Origin: an uncultured Clostridia bacterium | GTDB taxonomy: Bacteria > Bacillota > Clostridia > Saccharofermentanales > Saccharofermentanaceae | Reading direction: 5' to 3' | Length of the DNA: 53,962 nucleotides | NCBI GenBank assembly: GCA_947167045.1 | Contig: CAMVGO010000012.1 | Span: 1-53,962, forward strand | In this document: positions 8,006 through 17,234 of the stretch, one piece after another | Numbering within the stretch: position 1 is the first letter of the stretch | Layout of the letters: each line of letters opens with the position of its first letter | Made by a program: the position numbers and the translations under genes | Notes under the pieces: generated by a model | Told to the model about the DNA's origin: nothing | Database searches by the model: none | What the model saw: only the letters and a program-made list of their open reading frames with translations

Positions 8006-8310
8006 CACTTAGCGGCGAGCATAGCCCTGACCTTGCCCTCGGGATCCTTAACGAGAAGGACTACGAGCCAGATCACGATGCCCAAAGCGACTACGGAAAG
8101 TCCGAGATAAGCGTCGTTGATCATGTCAGCGGGTGCCTGCTCGAAAAACTCCGCGCCTAGTTCGATATACTCTACGACCGCGTCAACGAGCCACATAAGG
8201 CTTGCGCCCCAATACATGAGGGCGAGCGTGCCGAGCTTTCTGTCAGTCTTGGAATTGTACCAGAGGATTGTTGATATAGCTGCTGCAAAAACAGTGATAA
8301 GAAGTGTCAT
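8005..8310 (-). CDS. Small membrane protein of the lar operon (101 aa), unknown function
   Basis: Not recognised. It has two predicted membrane helices (about 2-15 and 72-90), with a shorter hydrophobic stretch near 28-45, and a basic C-terminus. GGAGG lies 9 bases before the ATG at 8310; the longer ORF to 8406 has no such site. The stop overlaps larE, and the gene starts 14 bases after another small membrane protein. Sitting between a DtxR/MntR-type metal regulator and the Lar genes, it may help move or sense a metal, possibly nickel, but that is inference from position. Confidence 0.7.
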   Translation of the reverse strand: MTLLITVFAAAISTILWYNSKTDRKLGTLALMYWGASLMWLVDAVVEYIELGAEFFEQAPADMINDAYLGLSVVALGIVIWLVVLLVKDPEGKVRAMLAAK

Positions 8311-8324
8311 GGCCCTTATCCTCC

Positions 8325-8690
8325 TTATGCCTTGGCCTGGGTCTTTGCCACAGCAGGTGCTTTCTTCTTTGAGATCGCCTGAGACACGAGCACCATTACC
8401 ACCCACGCCACGGTAACAAGGATAGCCATCGCGACTCCGCTCGTGCCCATCTCATGGAGCATCTCTGCAGCATCTGCGGGATCTGCAGCTGCAGTGAGGA
8501 ACGGGAACCACGGTGTAACCTCACCGTGCCATACGTGCTCGAAAGCAAGGAGAGCGGAACCTCCCCAGAGCATATTGTTAAGCCAGTTCATCTTCTTGAT
8601 GAAGATGTTGTCAGAACCTTTCTTGTCAGCAACATGCTTGACAACCGTTGTTACGATAGCTTCAGTAGTAGGTACCAGAAAACATGCCAT
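8325..8690 (-). CDS. Small conserved membrane protein of the lar operon (121 aa), unknown function
   Basis: The product begins MACFLVPTTEAIVTTVV, has a central LLAFEHVWHGEVTPWFPFLTA segment and a C-terminal helix (about 88-105). Proteins with this N-terminus and the HVWHGE motif occur in Clostridia, as far as I recall, but no function is known to me. The conserved His residues in FEHVWHGE could bind metal or heme. AAAGGAG lies 8 bases from the ATG. It is the first gene after the promoter at 8727-8735 and precedes the second membrane protein by 14 bases. Confidence 0.72.
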   Translation of the reverse strand: MACFLVPTTEAIVTTVVKHVADKKGSDNIFIKKMNWLNNMLWGGSALLAFEHVWHGEVTPWFPFLTAAADPADAAEMLHEMGTSGVAMAILVTVAWVVMVLVSQAISKKKAPAVAKTQAKA

Positions 8691-8726
8691 AGGGATATCT
8701 CCTTTATCTTTTTATCGATGTGATAA

Positions 8727-8735
8727 TTCTAACAT
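8727..8735 (-). promoter_or_regulatory. Extended -10 promoter of the lar operon
   Basis: On the minus strand TGTTAGAAT, an extended -10 (TGn plus TAGAAT). No clear -35 is present, but a 12-bp palindrome lies in its place. The leader is about 30 bases long before the ATG at 8690. Confidence 0.5.
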
Positions 8736-8756
8736 AGCAGCGTGATCGGTATATAT

Positions 8757-8768
8757 CACTTAAGTGAA
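8757..8768. promoter_or_regulatory. Perfect palindrome TCACTTAAGTGA, candidate operator
   Basis: A 12-bp perfect palindrome located where the -35 of the lar-operon promoter would be and only 5 bases after the stop codon of the DtxR-type regulator. It is a natural candidate for the binding site of that regulator or of another repressor. It does not match the classical MntR or DtxR boxes from memory. Confidence 0.45.
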
Positions 8769-8773
8769 GGATA

Positions 8774-9178
8774 TTATTCCTTTTTTGTCTTATTGGCCTT
8801 TTCGAAATTGTCGATGTGATCACAGATGGCATTAAACGTCTCATCGCTTATGTCGTGCTCTATCCTGCACGCATCGTCCTCCGCAATGTCGGGAGATACT
8901 CCGAGTGAAACAAAAAAGCTGGTGAGTTTCTTATGACGCGTATAGATCTTGTCGGCGATGGCCATGCCCTTTTCGGTCACTGTGATGAGACCGGATCTGT
9001 CCATCTCGATGTAACCGTCCTCGCGCAGACGCTTCATGGCGTTGCTGACACTGGGCTTTGTGACACCTAAGAATCCTGCGATGTCGATCGAACGGACATA
9101 TCCGTTCTTCTCTTTGAGAATGATCATGGACTCAAGATAATCTTCTGCGGATTTGCCGATATCAACATTGTCTTTCAT
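8774..9178 (-). CDS. DtxR/MntR-family metal-dependent transcriptional regulator
   Basis: A 134-residue regulator that binds DNA when loaded with a divalent metal such as manganese, iron or nickel. The N-terminal winged helix contains SAEDYLESMIIL and VTKPSVSNAMKRLREDGYI; the dimerisation and metal-binding part follows with RHKKLTSFFVSLGV and DACRIEHDISDETF, where Cys, Glu and His are likely ligands. The SH3-like third domain is absent, as in MntR. The ATG at 9178 is favoured because GGAG lies 8 bases upstream; GTG 9187 and TTG 9184 are alternatives. It is followed in the same direction by the two membrane proteins and larEBC, so it probably controls them. Confidence 0.87.
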   Translation of the reverse strand: MKDNVDIGKSAEDYLESMIILKEKNGYVRSIDIAGFLGVTKPSVSNAMKRLREDGYIEMDRSGLITVTEKGMAIADKIYTRHKKLTSFFVSLGVSPDIAEDDACRIEHDISDETFNAICDHIDNFEKANKTKKE

Positions 9179-9394
9179 GCTCAACACTCCAAATCAGTGA
9201 TCTGCGTCAGGATTAATACTACACAATTCCGGCGGCACATACAACCGGACTTAAAGGCCGCTCAACTCATGATCCGGAACATTTTCGGCCGCTGTAAAAC
9301 ACGCAAAGACATCTGAAAAATATAGCCAGTTCCTGACAGAATAAACCGCACAGTCTGATATTATTTAGGCATCGAAAACAAAGGTCAGGCAGAT

Positions 9395-10228
9395 ATGGAA
9401 CTTATCGAGAACAGGACATTCGACGAAGAACGCGCCCTTTACGGGAGCAAAGATGTTTCAGTCAGGCACTGCCGCTTCGACGGACCTGCAGACGGCGAGA
9501 GCGCCCTTAAAGAGAGTTCGGGAGTAGCGGTTGCCGATTCGTATTTCAACCTCAGATATCCCTTCTGGCACGTTGACGGCCTTACCATTACCTCTTCCGA
9601 GATGACGGATAAATGCCGTGCCGCGATATGGTATTCCAAAGACATAAAGATAACGGACACGAAGCTCCACGGCATCAAGGCTCTGCGCGAATGCGCGGAC
9701 GTCGTGATCAGCGGTTCGTCCATTATATCGCCCGAGTTCGGTTGGTCGGTAAAGGGCCTTAAGATGACGGATACAACGGCCGAATCTGAGTATTTCCTGA
9801 TGCGGTCGTCGGACATTGTTTTCGAGAACGTGAAATTCACAGGCAAATATTCTTTCCAGTATGTTGAAAATGTCACCATCAGCAACTGCGAACTGAATAC
9901 CAAGGATGCCTTCTGGCACGCGAAAAACGTGACGGTCAAAGACAGCGTTGTCAACGGCGAATATCTTGGGTGGTATTCCGAGAACCTGACGTTCATAAAC
10001 TGCAAAATAAAGGGTACTCAGCCTCTCTGCTACTGCAAAGAACTGACACTGATAAACTGCGCGATGGAAGACTGCGACCTGGCTTTCGAGCGGTCTCAGG
10101 TCGACGCCACGATAACAACGCCCGTAATAAGCATAAAGAACCCCTTGTCGGGACACATCTCAGTCCCTGATGCAGGCGAGATCATCCGCGACATTCCGGG
10201 TGCCGACGGCGAGATCGTCATAGGCTGA
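9395..10228 (+). CDS. DUF3737 family beta-helix protein
   Basis: A 277-residue protein of DUF3737, whose members are built from short repeats that form a right-handed beta-helix. The repeats are plain: blocks such as ITDTKLHGIKALRECADVVIS, FENVKFTGKYSFQYVENVTIS and VKDSVVNGEYLGWYSENLTF recur at about 20-22 residues with N or D at the turns. There is no signal peptide, so it should act in the cytoplasm. Its biochemical role is unknown in the family. AGGCAGAT precedes the ATG. It diverges from the metal regulator to the left and converges on the MscS-like gene to the right. Confidence 0.88.
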   Translation: MELIENRTFDEERALYGSKDVSVRHCRFDGPADGESALKESSGVAVADSYFNLRYPFWHVDGLTITSSEMTDKCRAAIWYSKDIKITDTKLHGIKALRECADVVISGSSIISPEFGWSVKGLKMTDTTAESEYFLMRSSDIVFENVKFTGKYSFQYVENVTISNCELNTKDAFWHAKNVTVKDSVVNGEYLGWYSENLTFINCKIKGTQPLCYCKELTLINCAMEDCDLAFERSQVDATITTPVISIKNPLSGHISVPDAGEIIRDIPGADGEIVIG

Positions 10229-10278
10229 GAAAAGTTTCACACTGATATTTTTTCGAAAACCGGACGGGGCCGGAACCG

Positions 10279-11133
10279 TCATTCCTTCATGACGACATTG
10301 ACGTAATTGAAAGGTATCTCAATGCCTTCCTTGGCGAAGATATCGTTGACTCTCATGTTGATGTCGCTCATGACCGTTTCCGTCGAGACGGTAGGCTGAT
10401 AGTAGACTGTCGTTGCAAGTACCAGACTGCTGTCGGCATATGAGATGAAGTAAACCGGGCCGTAATTCTCGCCCTTCCAGGCGGGCACTGTGAGCTCTGA
10501 ATTCATGACCGCATACTTGACGGCATTCATGGCCTTCTCCACGTCAGTGCCATATGCGATGTTGAACTTCATGTGTACGGAGCGGATCTTTGTGTTGTGG
10601 CTCATGTTGGTTATAAGGCTGGAATTTATCTTGCTGTTCGGAACGATGACGTCGATCGTGTCGATGGTCCTGATGATGACATGCCTGGGCGTGATGTCCA
10701 TGACGATGCCCCTGATCCCGCAGTCGAGTTCGATCCTGTCGCCAATCTCAAAGGGCTTGTTGAAGCTGATGGCGATGCCGCTGAAAAGGTCGCCCAGAAC
10801 AGGCTGGGCTGCAAGACCTGCGACCGCACCGATTATCGCAGTTCCCTGGAACAAGACCTTGCCGATCTCGGTCGTTGCTGTGGAGCTTACGAGGACCCAA
10901 ATAATGCCTGCCAGCACTATGATCGTCCTGATGATGTTCTGGGTGAAGCGGATCTGGATGTTCTTCTTGTCCTTGAGCTTCTTCTTTACAAACCTGTTGT
11001 AGACAGCAAGCACAATCGTCATCGTAACTGCGGCGATGGCGGCGTAGATCAGGAATTCAAGAACCTGTCCCAATACAGTCGTGGTGTCTAAAAGAGAACC
11101 AAAATCGTAATCCGGGAATTCGCGTTCAAACAT
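10279..11133 (-). CDS. MscS-family small-conductance mechanosensitive channel
   Basis: A 284-residue membrane channel that would release solutes under osmotic downshock. Three hydrophobic segments lie at about 24-45, 65-85 and 93-115. The pore-lining helix and the MscS hallmark are seen in GAVAGLAAQPVLGDLFSGIAISF and KPFEIGDRIELD, followed by the beta and alpha/beta cytoplasmic domain with IVPNSKINSSLITN. GAGG lies 7 bases from the ATG. A weak hairpin with GACGG/CCGTC and a short T-run overlaps the stop codon and may end transcription on this strand. Confidence 0.92.
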   Translation of the reverse strand: MFEREFPDYDFGSLLDTTTVLGQVLEFLIYAAIAAVTMTIVLAVYNRFVKKKLKDKKNIQIRFTQNIIRTIIVLAGIIWVLVSSTATTEIGKVLFQGTAIIGAVAGLAAQPVLGDLFSGIAISFNKPFEIGDRIELDCGIRGIVMDITPRHVIIRTIDTIDVIVPNSKINSSLITNMSHNTKIRSVHMKFNIAYGTDVEKAMNAVKYAVMNSELTVPAWKGENYGPVYFISYADSSLVLATTVYYQPTVSTETVMSDINMRVNDIFAKEGIEIPFNYVNVVMKE

Positions 11134-11254
11134 TAAAGGACCTCACATCTGGCGTAGCTTAAGAAACCTTGATTCAAATAGTATATCAAAAATGGCGTAA
11201 TTTGACTCAGGGTGTATAATCATTGCGATTTTATAATAGAAAGAAGGAAATCTT

Positions 11255-12220
11255 ATGAAGAATAAGATTATTGCAGCCGCACTTTCGGCCGTCATCTCAC
11301 TGGGTCTGATGGCAGGATGTGCATCAAAGAAGGACGACACGGTCGTCAGAGTCGGTTCCCTCAAGGGACCTACGACAATAGGTATCGTTAACCTCATGGA
11401 CAAGGCGTCCAAGGGTGAGGCAAAGGGCAAGTATGAGTTTGCCATGTCCGCCGCACCCGATGAGATCACGGCGAAAATAGTATCGGGCGACCTCGACATC
11501 GCTCTGGTTCCCGCAAACCTCGCGTCCGTCCTCTACAACAAGACACAGGGCGGAGTCACCGCGATAGACATCAACACGTTGGGCGTTCTCTACTGCGTAA
11601 CGGGCGACAGCTCCATCACATCCGTAAAGGATCTCGCCGGAAAGAAAGTCATCACGACAGGCCAGGGCGCCACACCCGAATACTCTCTGAGATATCTCCT
11701 CGACCAGAACGGCGTGACCGACTGCGAGATCGAGTTCAAGTCCGAGTCAACGGAAGTTGCCGCTGTACTTACCGAAGATCCCATGCAGATCGCCGTCCTT
11801 CCCCAGCCTTTCGTAACTGTGGCATGCGCTCAGAATGAAGCCATCGCCCCTGTTTTCGCGCTCGAAGACGAATGGCAGACACTGACGAACGGCCTCGGAA
11901 TGGTAACGGGCGTCACGATCGTAAGGAACGATTTCCTTAAAGATCACAAGGAAGCCGTAAAGACTTTCATCGAAGAGCACGGCGAGAGCGTCGTTGCCGC
12001 AAATTCCGATCTCGACAAGACTGCATCCCTCGTCGTTGCAAGCGAGATCATCGGCAAGGAGCCCATCGCAAAGAAAGCCATCCCCCTCTGCAACGTCGTA
12101 TGCATGACGGGCGACAGCGTTAAGAACAACCTCGCCGCTTACCTTGAGGTCCTCTACAATTACGATCCCAAGTCCGTAGGCGGAAATCTCCCCGGAGAGG
12201 ATTTCTACTTTAAAGGCTGA
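11255..12220 (+). CDS. ABC transporter solute-binding lipoprotein, NitT/TauT (NMT1) type
   Basis: A 321-residue lipoprotein that would capture a small organic anion or related solute for the transporter encoded just downstream. The signal sequence ends in the lipobox LMAGC (Cys 22). The mature part shows VGSLKGPTTIGIVNLMDKA, LDIALVPANLASVLYNK and DLAGKKVITTGQGATPEY, typical of the NMT1/SsuA-like family. AAGGAA precedes the ATG. The substrate cannot be read from the sequence: sulfonates, nitrate, pyrimidine precursors or others are possible. Permease and ATPase genes follow with 3-base spacing and a 4-base overlap. Confidence 0.9.
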   Translation: MKNKIIAAALSAVISLGLMAGCASKKDDTVVRVGSLKGPTTIGIVNLMDKASKGEAKGKYEFAMSAAPDEITAKIVSGDLDIALVPANLASVLYNKTQGGVTAIDINTLGVLYCVTGDSSITSVKDLAGKKVITTGQGATPEYSLRYLLDQNGVTDCEIEFKSESTEVAAVLTEDPMQIAVLPQPFVTVACAQNEAIAPVFALEDEWQTLTNGLGMVTGVTIVRNDFLKDHKEAVKTFIEEHGESVVAANSDLDKTASLVVASEIIGKEPIAKKAIPLCNVVCMTGDSVKNNLAAYLEVLYNYDPKSVGGNLPGEDFYFKG

Positions 12221-12223
12221 TAA

Positions 12224-12961
12224 ATGAAGACCAAAAAGTATATCAGGACAACTTTGATCGTTTTGATCTGGCTCGCCCTTTGGCAGGTCCTTGCCGTTGC
12301 CGTAAACAACAGCATCCTCCTGTCGGGTCCCATAGACACGGTCAAAGCCCTGATTACTTTAGGGTCCGATCCCGCCTTTTACATCTCGGTCGGCAAGACC
12401 GCAGGAAAGATCCTTCTGGGCTTCCTTATAGGAATGCTCCTGGGATCGATCCTTTCGGTCCTGTCCTACAGGTTCAGTCTCGTGAAAGACTTCCTGTCCC
12501 CCTTTGTATCGGTGATCAAGTCCATCCCCGTCGTGAGCTTTATAATCATCGCCCTTATCTGGGCCGGAAGCTCCAACGTCACGATAATCGTATCGTCGAT
12601 AATCTCATTCCCTATTTTCTATAAAAACATTCTCGAAGGCCTTTTCGCGACCGATCCCAAGATGATCGAACTTGCAAAGGTCTATCAGATGAAGACCTCA
12701 AAAAAGATCAGATATATCTATCTGCCCTCGCTCAGTCCCCACATCAAGAGCGCCGTATCGCTCGCGATCGGCATGGCTTTCAGGGGCGGCATCACGGCCG
12801 AAGTCGTCGGCCAGCCCATAAGGTCGATCGGCAACGGACTCTACAGGGCAAAGATCAATCTCGCGACTTCAGAGATGCTCGCGTGGACCCTAGTCGCCGT
12901 CCTCTCGGCATTCCTCATCGAGAAGCTCATCTCGTTCATCGTAAAGAAGGTGCTCAAATGA
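12224..12961 (+). CDS. ABC transporter permease, SsuC/TauC-like
   Basis: A 245-residue integral membrane protein of the binding-protein-dependent permease family, forming the channel of this importer. It has about six membrane segments and the conserved EAA-type loop in EVVGQPIRSIGNGLYRAKINL near residue 190-210. The ATG lies 3 bases after the stop of the binding protein. Its stop codon overlaps the start of the ATPase gene (ATGA), which points to translational coupling. Confidence 0.9.
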   Translation: MKTKKYIRTTLIVLIWLALWQVLAVAVNNSILLSGPIDTVKALITLGSDPAFYISVGKTAGKILLGFLIGMLLGSILSVLSYRFSLVKDFLSPFVSVIKSIPVVSFIIIALIWAGSSNVTIIVSSIISFPIFYKNILEGLFATDPKMIELAKVYQMKTSKKIRYIYLPSLSPHIKSAVSLAIGMAFRGGITAEVVGQPIRSIGNGLYRAKINLATSEMLAWTLVAVLSAFLIEKLISFIVKKVLK

Positions 12962-13518
12962 TCGAACTTAAGAATGTAAGCAAATCATTTGACGGCAAGA
13001 AGGTGCTCGATTCTTTCAGCGCCGTTTTCGACAAGGGAAGCTATCTTCTCAAAGGCCCCTCGGGCATCGGCAAGACCACATGCATCCGCCTGATCCTAGG
13101 ACTCATAGAACCTGATGCGGGTGAAGTCAATATCCCAGGCGGAACGCGCTTTGCAGTCTGTTTTCAGGAAAACCGCCTTTTCGAAAAAGAGACCGTCCTG
13201 ACAAACGTCACCGCCGTAAACGAAAACGTCACCGAAAGAGAAGCCGTATCCGCGATAGAAGAGCTCCTCCCTTCCGATGCGGTCCAAAAGAAAGCTGGCG
13301 ATCTCTCGGGCGGCATGAAGCGCCGGCTCGCGGTCATCAGGGCGATGCTCCACGATTCTGACTGCGTCATTCTGGACGAACCCTTCACCGGCCTCGACGA
13401 CGAAGCGCGCACGAAAACTATCGCCTTTATAAAGGAACGCTTAAACGGCCGCCTCCTGATCGTCACGAGCCACGACGAAAGAGGTCTGACTGATCTTCAG
13501 GTTGTTACGGTGGAGTGA
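12958..13518 (+). CDS. ABC transporter ATP-binding protein
   Basis: A 186-residue ATPase that powers the importer. Walker A is GPSGIGKTT (33-41), the signature is LSGGMKRR (116-123), Walker B is CVILDEP (136-142), and the switch histidine is in VTSHDERG. It is shorter than the usual 230-260 residues of this family, lacking part of the region between Walker A and the signature and most of the C-terminus. All catalytic motifs are intact, so it is likely functional. The ATG at 12958 overlaps the permease stop; an in-frame ATG at 12883 would lie inside the permease gene and is not favoured. Confidence 0.9.
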   Translation: MIELKNVSKSFDGKKVLDSFSAVFDKGSYLLKGPSGIGKTTCIRLILGLIEPDAGEVNIPGGTRFAVCFQENRLFEKETVLTNVTAVNENVTEREAVSAIEELLPSDAVQKKAGDLSGGMKRRLAVIRAMLHDSDCVILDEPFTGLDDEARTKTIAFIKERLNGRLLIVTSHDERGLTDLQVVTVE

Positions 13519-13535
13519 GAGAAGCAGTTCTATTC

Positions 13536-14606
13536 TCAGCCCGCGGACTTCTCCGTGAGCTTATCAACGTCTGTCGCGTAGCACCATCTTCCGCCTGTCA
13601 GATTTCCAAAGAAATACTTGCTCGAAGCGGACTCGCACATGATATAGAGCTTGCCGTCGACAAAGATTATCTCCTCTGCCATCGGCGGCGCCTCAAATTC
13701 ATAGACCTGTGTGGTACTGTCGAGCGTATATACGGGGATCCCACCGTCTTCAACACCAAATACACCGGTTTGCTCAGTGCCCTCAACATCGTAGCAGCGG
13801 ATGCTCGACTGCGCGGTGCCGTAGGACTGGGATATCCAGAGCTTTCCGTCATAAACAGCCATGCCCTGGACCAGTCCGGGCAGAGAATATGCCATGAAAG
13901 GCGTGGTCTCTACGCCGCATACAGAGTCTTCCGCACCGGTATCTGTGAGGCGGTAGCATAAAGCGACCGCGTGATTCTCTTCTCCGGAAGGACCGGTGAA
14001 GAAATGTGATTCGGGAGTCAGGTAGTTAGGTACCCTGTAGAACTCGCCTATTATCATGCGGTCTTCGGCAAAGCAGATCCATGCGACGTTTACCTTTTCG
14101 TCTCCGAACTTCGTTGAAAACTCGCCGGCACGCTTAACAGTCTCGCCGTCTTTTCCGGACAGTACGTCGGATAATCTGTAGATATAGATGCTTGCATCCT
14201 CATCGCCTGCGACGAACAGGTAATCGCCGTGAGCGGCAAGACCGCCCGCGTGGGGTCTTACACCGTTGCCTTCTGCATCGCCCATGACAACGTAGCCCAG
14301 ATTCTTTCCCGTATCGTGATCGACGCGGTAGATGCGCGATGGTGAACCGTCCTTCTGGTAACCTCCGACAAGGTCGATGCCTTCGGAAGCGACATAATCA
14401 AGTCCCTGCGGCACCATGTTTTCGGAAAGGCCGGGGATCTTGAATGCCTTGTCGGAAGCCCAGTAATACTCGAGGACGGGGATCCTGAAGAACAGCCTTG
14501 CACCGACAAAAACGGCAGTCACGAGGATGAGCAGTATCAGCAGGATACGGCTGACGATCTTCTGGCCTTTCGAATATGTTCTCGGTTTGGAGCTGAATAA
14601 CTTCAT
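13536..14606 (-). CDS. Membrane-anchored propeller-like exported protein, unknown function
   Basis: A 356-residue protein with one N-terminal membrane segment (about 18-40) after a basic stretch, and an exported part that looks like a beta-propeller: GLDYVASEGIDLVGGYQ, SRIYRVDHDTGKNLGY, YLFVAGDEDASIYIYRL, GMAVYDGKLWISQSYG and EIIFVDGKLYIMCESA are blade-like strands. No enzyme signature is seen. The ATG lies 3 bases after the mgtA stop, so the two are co-transcribed and translation is probably coupled. It may assist the magnesium pump or simply share its regulation. Confidence 0.72.
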   Translation of the reverse strand: MKLFSSKPRTYSKGQKIVSRILLILLILVTAVFVGARLFFRIPVLEYYWASDKAFKIPGLSENMVPQGLDYVASEGIDLVGGYQKDGSPSRIYRVDHDTGKNLGYVVMGDAEGNGVRPHAGGLAAHGDYLFVAGDEDASIYIYRLSDVLSGKDGETVKRAGEFSTKFGDEKVNVAWICFAEDRMIIGEFYRVPNYLTPESHFFTGPSGEENHAVALCYRLTDTGAEDSVCGVETTPFMAYSLPGLVQGMAVYDGKLWISQSYGTAQSSIRCYDVEGTEQTGVFGVEDGGIPVYTLDSTTQVYEFEAPPMAEEIIFVDGKLYIMCESASSKYFFGNLTGGRWCYATDVDKLTEKSAG

Positions 14607-14609
14607 GGA

Positions 14610-17234
14610 TCAATACCAGTCCTTGTGTCTCTTGATATAGATAACCTTCATGATCTGCGCGAAAACCATGTAGACAACCATGAGGATCGCGAGCCAGAGC
14701 ATGTAGTTTAAAGGCATCGTCGGGAGGTCGAAAAGCGTGGATAATCCGGTAAAACCGATTATCAGCGTAACCGCAATAACCGCGAGTGTCGACAGAGTCA
14801 GCTGGACAGACGCCCTGTCGCCGATGAACGGGAGCTTGGGTGTTCTGATCGTGTGGATTACCATCGTCTGTGAGATGACGCCGAACATGAACCAGCCGCA
14901 CTGGAAGTAGCCGGCCATATCAGGGTTGTTGTATCCGAATACGAACCACAGTACAAGGAAGCACAAAACGTCCAGAACGGTACTCAAAAGTCCGAACGAT
15001 ACCATGAAGCCCTTGATGCCTCCGAGGTCCCATTTCTTGGGCTTCTCGATGTACTTGGATTCAACGTGGTCGAAAGGCATACCGAGCTGTGCGAAGTCAT
15101 TTAAGAGGTTCTGCACGAGGATATGCACGGGAAGCATAGGAAGGAACGGCAGGAAGATGCTCGCGATAAGTACCGAGAACATGTTACCGAAGTTGCCTGA
15201 AACGGACATCTTCAGATACTTGGACATGTTCGCGAACGTGGAACGGCCTTCTACAACGCCTTCGTCCAAAACCATGAGATCTTTTTCGAGGAGGATGATA
15301 TCAGCAACCTCTTTCGCGATATCAACTGCGTTGTCAACGGAGATACCGATGTCAGCCTGCTTTAAGGGCAAGCTGTCATTGATGCCGTCACCCATGTAGC
15401 CTACGGTGTGGCCGTTAGCCTGGAACATCTTAACTACACGCTGCTTCTGGTAAGGCGAGAGCTTGGAGAAGATGTCGCACTTCTCGCATGCTTCCTTTAA
15501 CTCGTCGTCGGTCATTGCTTCGATCTTGGCGCCTGTAAGTGATATCTCAGTGGAGAAGCCGAGTCTGCCGCAGATGTTGATGGCAACGCCTTCGGAGTCG
15601 CCTGTAAGTACTATCGTACGTACGCCGTTCTTTCTCAAAGCGTTGATGGCTTCGCCCGCAGATTCCTTCGGCGGATCTAAGAATCCGACGAATCCGATAA
15701 GTACCATCTCGCTCTCGTCCTGAACGCCGAAGACATCGACGCCGTGAACGTTATTCTTCTGGGCAACCGCGATAACACGAATACCTTCGAGGTTGTTTTC
15801 TTCGGCGATCTTTTTCGCATTCGCGATAAGATCATCAGTTATTTCCTTAACTTCACCGTCGATCTCGATATATGAGCAGATAGAAAGGATCTCTTCGACC
15901 GCACCCTTTGTGATGAGCTGGCGCTTGCCGTTCTTATCCTTGAGCACGACGCTCATGCGGCGGCGCGAGAAGTCGAACGGGATCTCGTCTTCTCTTACGT
16001 AAGCTTCCTTAAGGTAGCCTAAGTCTTCCTTTTCTGCGCGGCTGATGATGGCAACGTCCATGAGGTTCTTAAGACCTGTCTGGAAGTAGCTGTTGAGGAA
16101 TGCGTGTCTTAAGATACGCTTATCCTCACGGCCAAGAACGTCCATGTATTTCTCGAGGATGATCTCGTCCTGTGTGAGCGTACCTGTCTTATCTGTACAG
16201 AAGACATCCATCTCGCCGAATGTCTGGATGGCGCCAAGACGCTTAACGATAGTCTTCTTGCGGGACATGTTTATAGCGCCCCTTGCAAGTGAGGAGTTCA
16301 TGATGACAGGCAGCATCTCCGGCATGATTCCTACTGCGATCGTGATGCCGAACATGAGGGATTCGAGCCATCCGCCCTTGCCCTTGGTGATGAAGTTGGC
16401 AATGAAGATGACCGGAACCGTGATCAGCATGAAGCGGATAAGGAGCTTGCTTACGGAATCGAGGTTCTTCTCGAACGCGCTCTTCTCCTCATAAGTGTTG
16501 AGGCTCTTTGCCATGCTGCCGAAATATGTGTCCTCACCGGTCGTAAGAATGATCGCCTTAGCACTTCCCGATACGATGTTGGATCCCATGAATCCGATAT
16601 TTGCGAGGTCTGTTACGCCGACATTTGTCTCAGATGTCGTGAACTTCTCTACAGGATTCGATTCGCCCGTGAGCTGTGACTGGTCGATAAAGAGGTCCTT
16701 CGTCTCGATGAATCTTACATCGCCGGGGATCATGTCTCCTGAAGCGAGCTTAACGATATCGCCCGGAACTAACTCTTCGATATCAACCTCGATCTCGACA
16801 TCGTTACGGATGACATCGAGCTTGGTGGTGATCATGCCCTGCAGCTTCTTGGCTGCGTTGTTGGATTTCTCTTCCTGAATAAATGAGATAGTTGCGGAAA
16901 TAATGATTACAGCAACAAGCATTATGAATGTCGCGAACGACGGCTCTTCAGCGAGCACAACGTCAGTCACGAATGTGATCAACGCAACTACGAGGAGCAC
17001 GATGTTGAACGGATTTATGATTGCATCCTTAATACGTACGGCAAGGTTCTTCTCTTTGCCGAAATCAATGATGTTCCTTCCGTACTCTTCAAGACGGTCT
17101 GCCGCCTGAACAGGATCAAGGCCGTATTCGTCAACCTCATACTTCCCGAAAAGCGCCTTCTGCTCCATTGCACTTAATTCAAGCAGTGTCTTCTCGACTT
17201 CATTGCGGTGTTCTGTGTTCTCTTTTCTCTTCAT
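14610..17234 (-). CDS. mgtA: Magnesium-transporting P-type ATPase (MgtA/MgtB family)
   Basis: An 874-residue P3B-type ATPase importing Mg2+. Motifs: TGES (189-192) in the actuator domain, PEMLPVI in membrane helix 4 (305-311), the phosphorylation site DKTGTLT (348-354), KGAVEEIL in the nucleotide-binding domain, and GDGINDSLPLKQADIGISV near residue 640. The C-terminal third holds further membrane helices. A promoter with TTGTTA/TATAAT lies just upstream (17279-17307). The only good ribosome binding site serves a 5-codon upstream ORF whose stop overlaps this ATG. The M-box riboswitch common on Bacillus mgtE is not seen in the short leader. Confidence 0.94.
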   Translation of the reverse strand: MKRKENTEHRNEVEKTLLELSAMEQKALFGKYEVDEYGLDPVQAADRLEEYGRNIIDFGKEKNLAVRIKDAIINPFNIVLLVVALITFVTDVVLAEEPSFATFIMLVAVIIISATISFIQEEKSNNAAKKLQGMITTKLDVIRNDVEIEVDIEELVPGDIVKLASGDMIPGDVRFIETKDLFIDQSQLTGESNPVEKFTTSETNVGVTDLANIGFMGSNIVSGSAKAIILTTGEDTYFGSMAKSLNTYEEKSAFEKNLDSVSKLLIRFMLITVPVIFIANFITKGKGGWLESLMFGITIAVGIMPEMLPVIMNSSLARGAINMSRKKTIVKRLGAIQTFGEMDVFCTDKTGTLTQDEIILEKYMDVLGREDKRILRHAFLNSYFQTGLKNLMDVAIISRAEKEDLGYLKEAYVREDEIPFDFSRRRMSVVLKDKNGKRQLITKGAVEEILSICSYIEIDGEVKEITDDLIANAKKIAEENNLEGIRVIAVAQKNNVHGVDVFGVQDESEMVLIGFVGFLDPPKESAGEAINALRKNGVRTIVLTGDSEGVAINICGRLGFSTEISLTGAKIEAMTDDELKEACEKCDIFSKLSPYQKQRVVKMFQANGHTVGYMGDGINDSLPLKQADIGISVDNAVDIAKEVADIILLEKDLMVLDEGVVEGRSTFANMSKYLKMSVSGNFGNMFSVLIASIFLPFLPMLPVHILVQNLLNDFAQLGMPFDHVESKYIEKPKKWDLGGIKGFMVSFGLLSTVLDVLCFLVLWFVFGYNNPDMAGYFQCGWFMFGVISQTMVIHTIRTPKLPFIGDRASVQLTLSTLAVIAVTLIIGFTGLSTLFDLPTMPLNYMLWLAILMVVYMVFAQIMKVIYIKRHKDWY

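Noticed and set aside
11134..11254. Riboswitch upstream of the ABC transporter genes
   Set aside because: The gap is only about 120 bases and includes the opposite gene's ribosome binding site; no conserved stem pattern was found.
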